Positions 14,193 to 14,356 of a stretch of DNA of 14,356 bases are shown here, one piece after another (position 1 is the stretch's first letter; each line of letters begins with the position of its first letter). The DNA comes from CAZTZL01 sp964617625. Its GTDB lineage: Bacteria; Zhuqueibacterota; QNDG01; DSAB01. Where the stretch lies: positions 1 to 14,356 of the forward strand of contig CAZTZL010000071.1 of assembly GCA_964617625.1 (NCBI GenBank). The letters are read 5' to 3'. Both the position numbers and the translations under genes were made by a program. A model generated the notes under the pieces. It was not told the DNA's origin. It ran no database searches and worked only from the letters and a program-made list of their open reading frames with translations.

Positions 14193-14354
14193 TTATTTTC
14201 TTTTTGGAGAAAGGAAACATGCAAAACCGATCGCGAAGAATAAATAAACAGCCACGATTCCCCATCCAAGTACATTCAACCCGCCTGAAAGCAGAATGGC
14301 CAGTGTGGCAACAAGCGCGATGGCATCATAGACAAACAGATGCCAAATGATCGC
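14193..14354 (-). CDS. 3' part of a small membrane-protein gene, truncated by the window edge
   Basis: On the - strand an open frame enters from the window edge and ends at TAA (14195-14193), followed at once by TAG. The 53 visible residues read like the C-terminus of a polytopic membrane protein: IIWHLFVYDAIALVATLAIL, then SGGLNVLGWGIVAVYLFF, then AIGFACF and the basic tail SPKRK. There are two hydrophobic segments with a short Gly-rich turn between them. The family is not recognised. It converges on the SDR gene with the terminator between them. A competing + strand frame (14117-14350) runs through the terminator and is less likely. The start lies outside the window. Confidence 0.6.
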   Translation of the reverse strand, partial: AIIWHLFVYDAIALVATLAILLSGGLNVLGWGIVAVYLFFAIGFACFLSPKRK

Positions 14355-14356
14355 GC

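Noticed and set aside
14117..14350. 77-codon open frame on the + strand after the terminator
   Set aside because: It starts inside the terminator hairpin and its product has no family signal; the - strand frame gives a convincing membrane-protein tail.

Overview
This window looks like part of the chromosome of an uncultured, probably anaerobic or microaerophilic bacterium of the Fibrobacterota-Chlorobiota-Bacteroidota (FCB) superphylum or a neighbouring candidate phylum (KSB1, Calditrichota or Marinimicrobia type). The main pointer is a PorU-like C25 cysteine peptidase that ends in a FlgD-Ig/type IX sorting-like domain. The lineage call is an inference. All complete genes lie on the + strand and are tightly packed. 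No tRNA, rRNA, CRISPR array or transposase gene was seen.

Region 1 (about 60-7433) is one compact gene string. It holds a CDF metal-cation transporter with an extra C-terminal domain, a PorU-like type IX sortase, an IscU/NifU-type Fe-S scaffold with one cluster ligand replaced, a YigZ/IMPACT-family protein, and a CNNM/CorC-type membrane protein with CBS domains. Gaps are 6-24 nt, and the last two genes overlap. Three of the five genes appear to start with TTG. The CNNM gene has an unclear start, with a strong AGGAGG that is followed at normal distance only by AUC.

Region 2 (7434-11340) opens with a 141-nt gap containing a plausible promoter whose spacer holds a perfect 14-bp palindrome, followed by two mutually exclusive inverted repeats in the presumed leader. 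Downstream come a DHH/DHHA1 phosphoesterase, a small Cys-rich DUF6485-like protein, a HAD phosphatase, and then the first two subunits of a multi-subunit FAD/Fe-S amino-acid dehydrogenase.

Region 3 (11341-11792) is a gap of roughly 430-450 nt packed with inverted repeats: hairpins, a 22-bp perfect palindrome, and two imperfect inverted arms of about 60 and 90 nt. It interrupts the dehydrogenase genes and ends in a possible new promoter.

Region 4 (11793-14140) has the BFD-like [2Fe-2S] subunit, the catalytic FAD (DAO-family) subunit, and an SDR-fold protein that lacks the SDR catalytic Asn, Tyr and Lys. A strong intrinsic terminator follows. The four dehydrogenase genes keep the order A-F-X-B known from dye-linked L-proline dehydrogenase clusters of Thermococcales. 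The complex should oxidise a secondary amine or amino acid at the FAD subunit and pass electrons through Fe-S centres to a second flavin subunit. The substrate cannot be read from sequence. The window ends in the 3' part of a small membrane-protein gene on the - strand.
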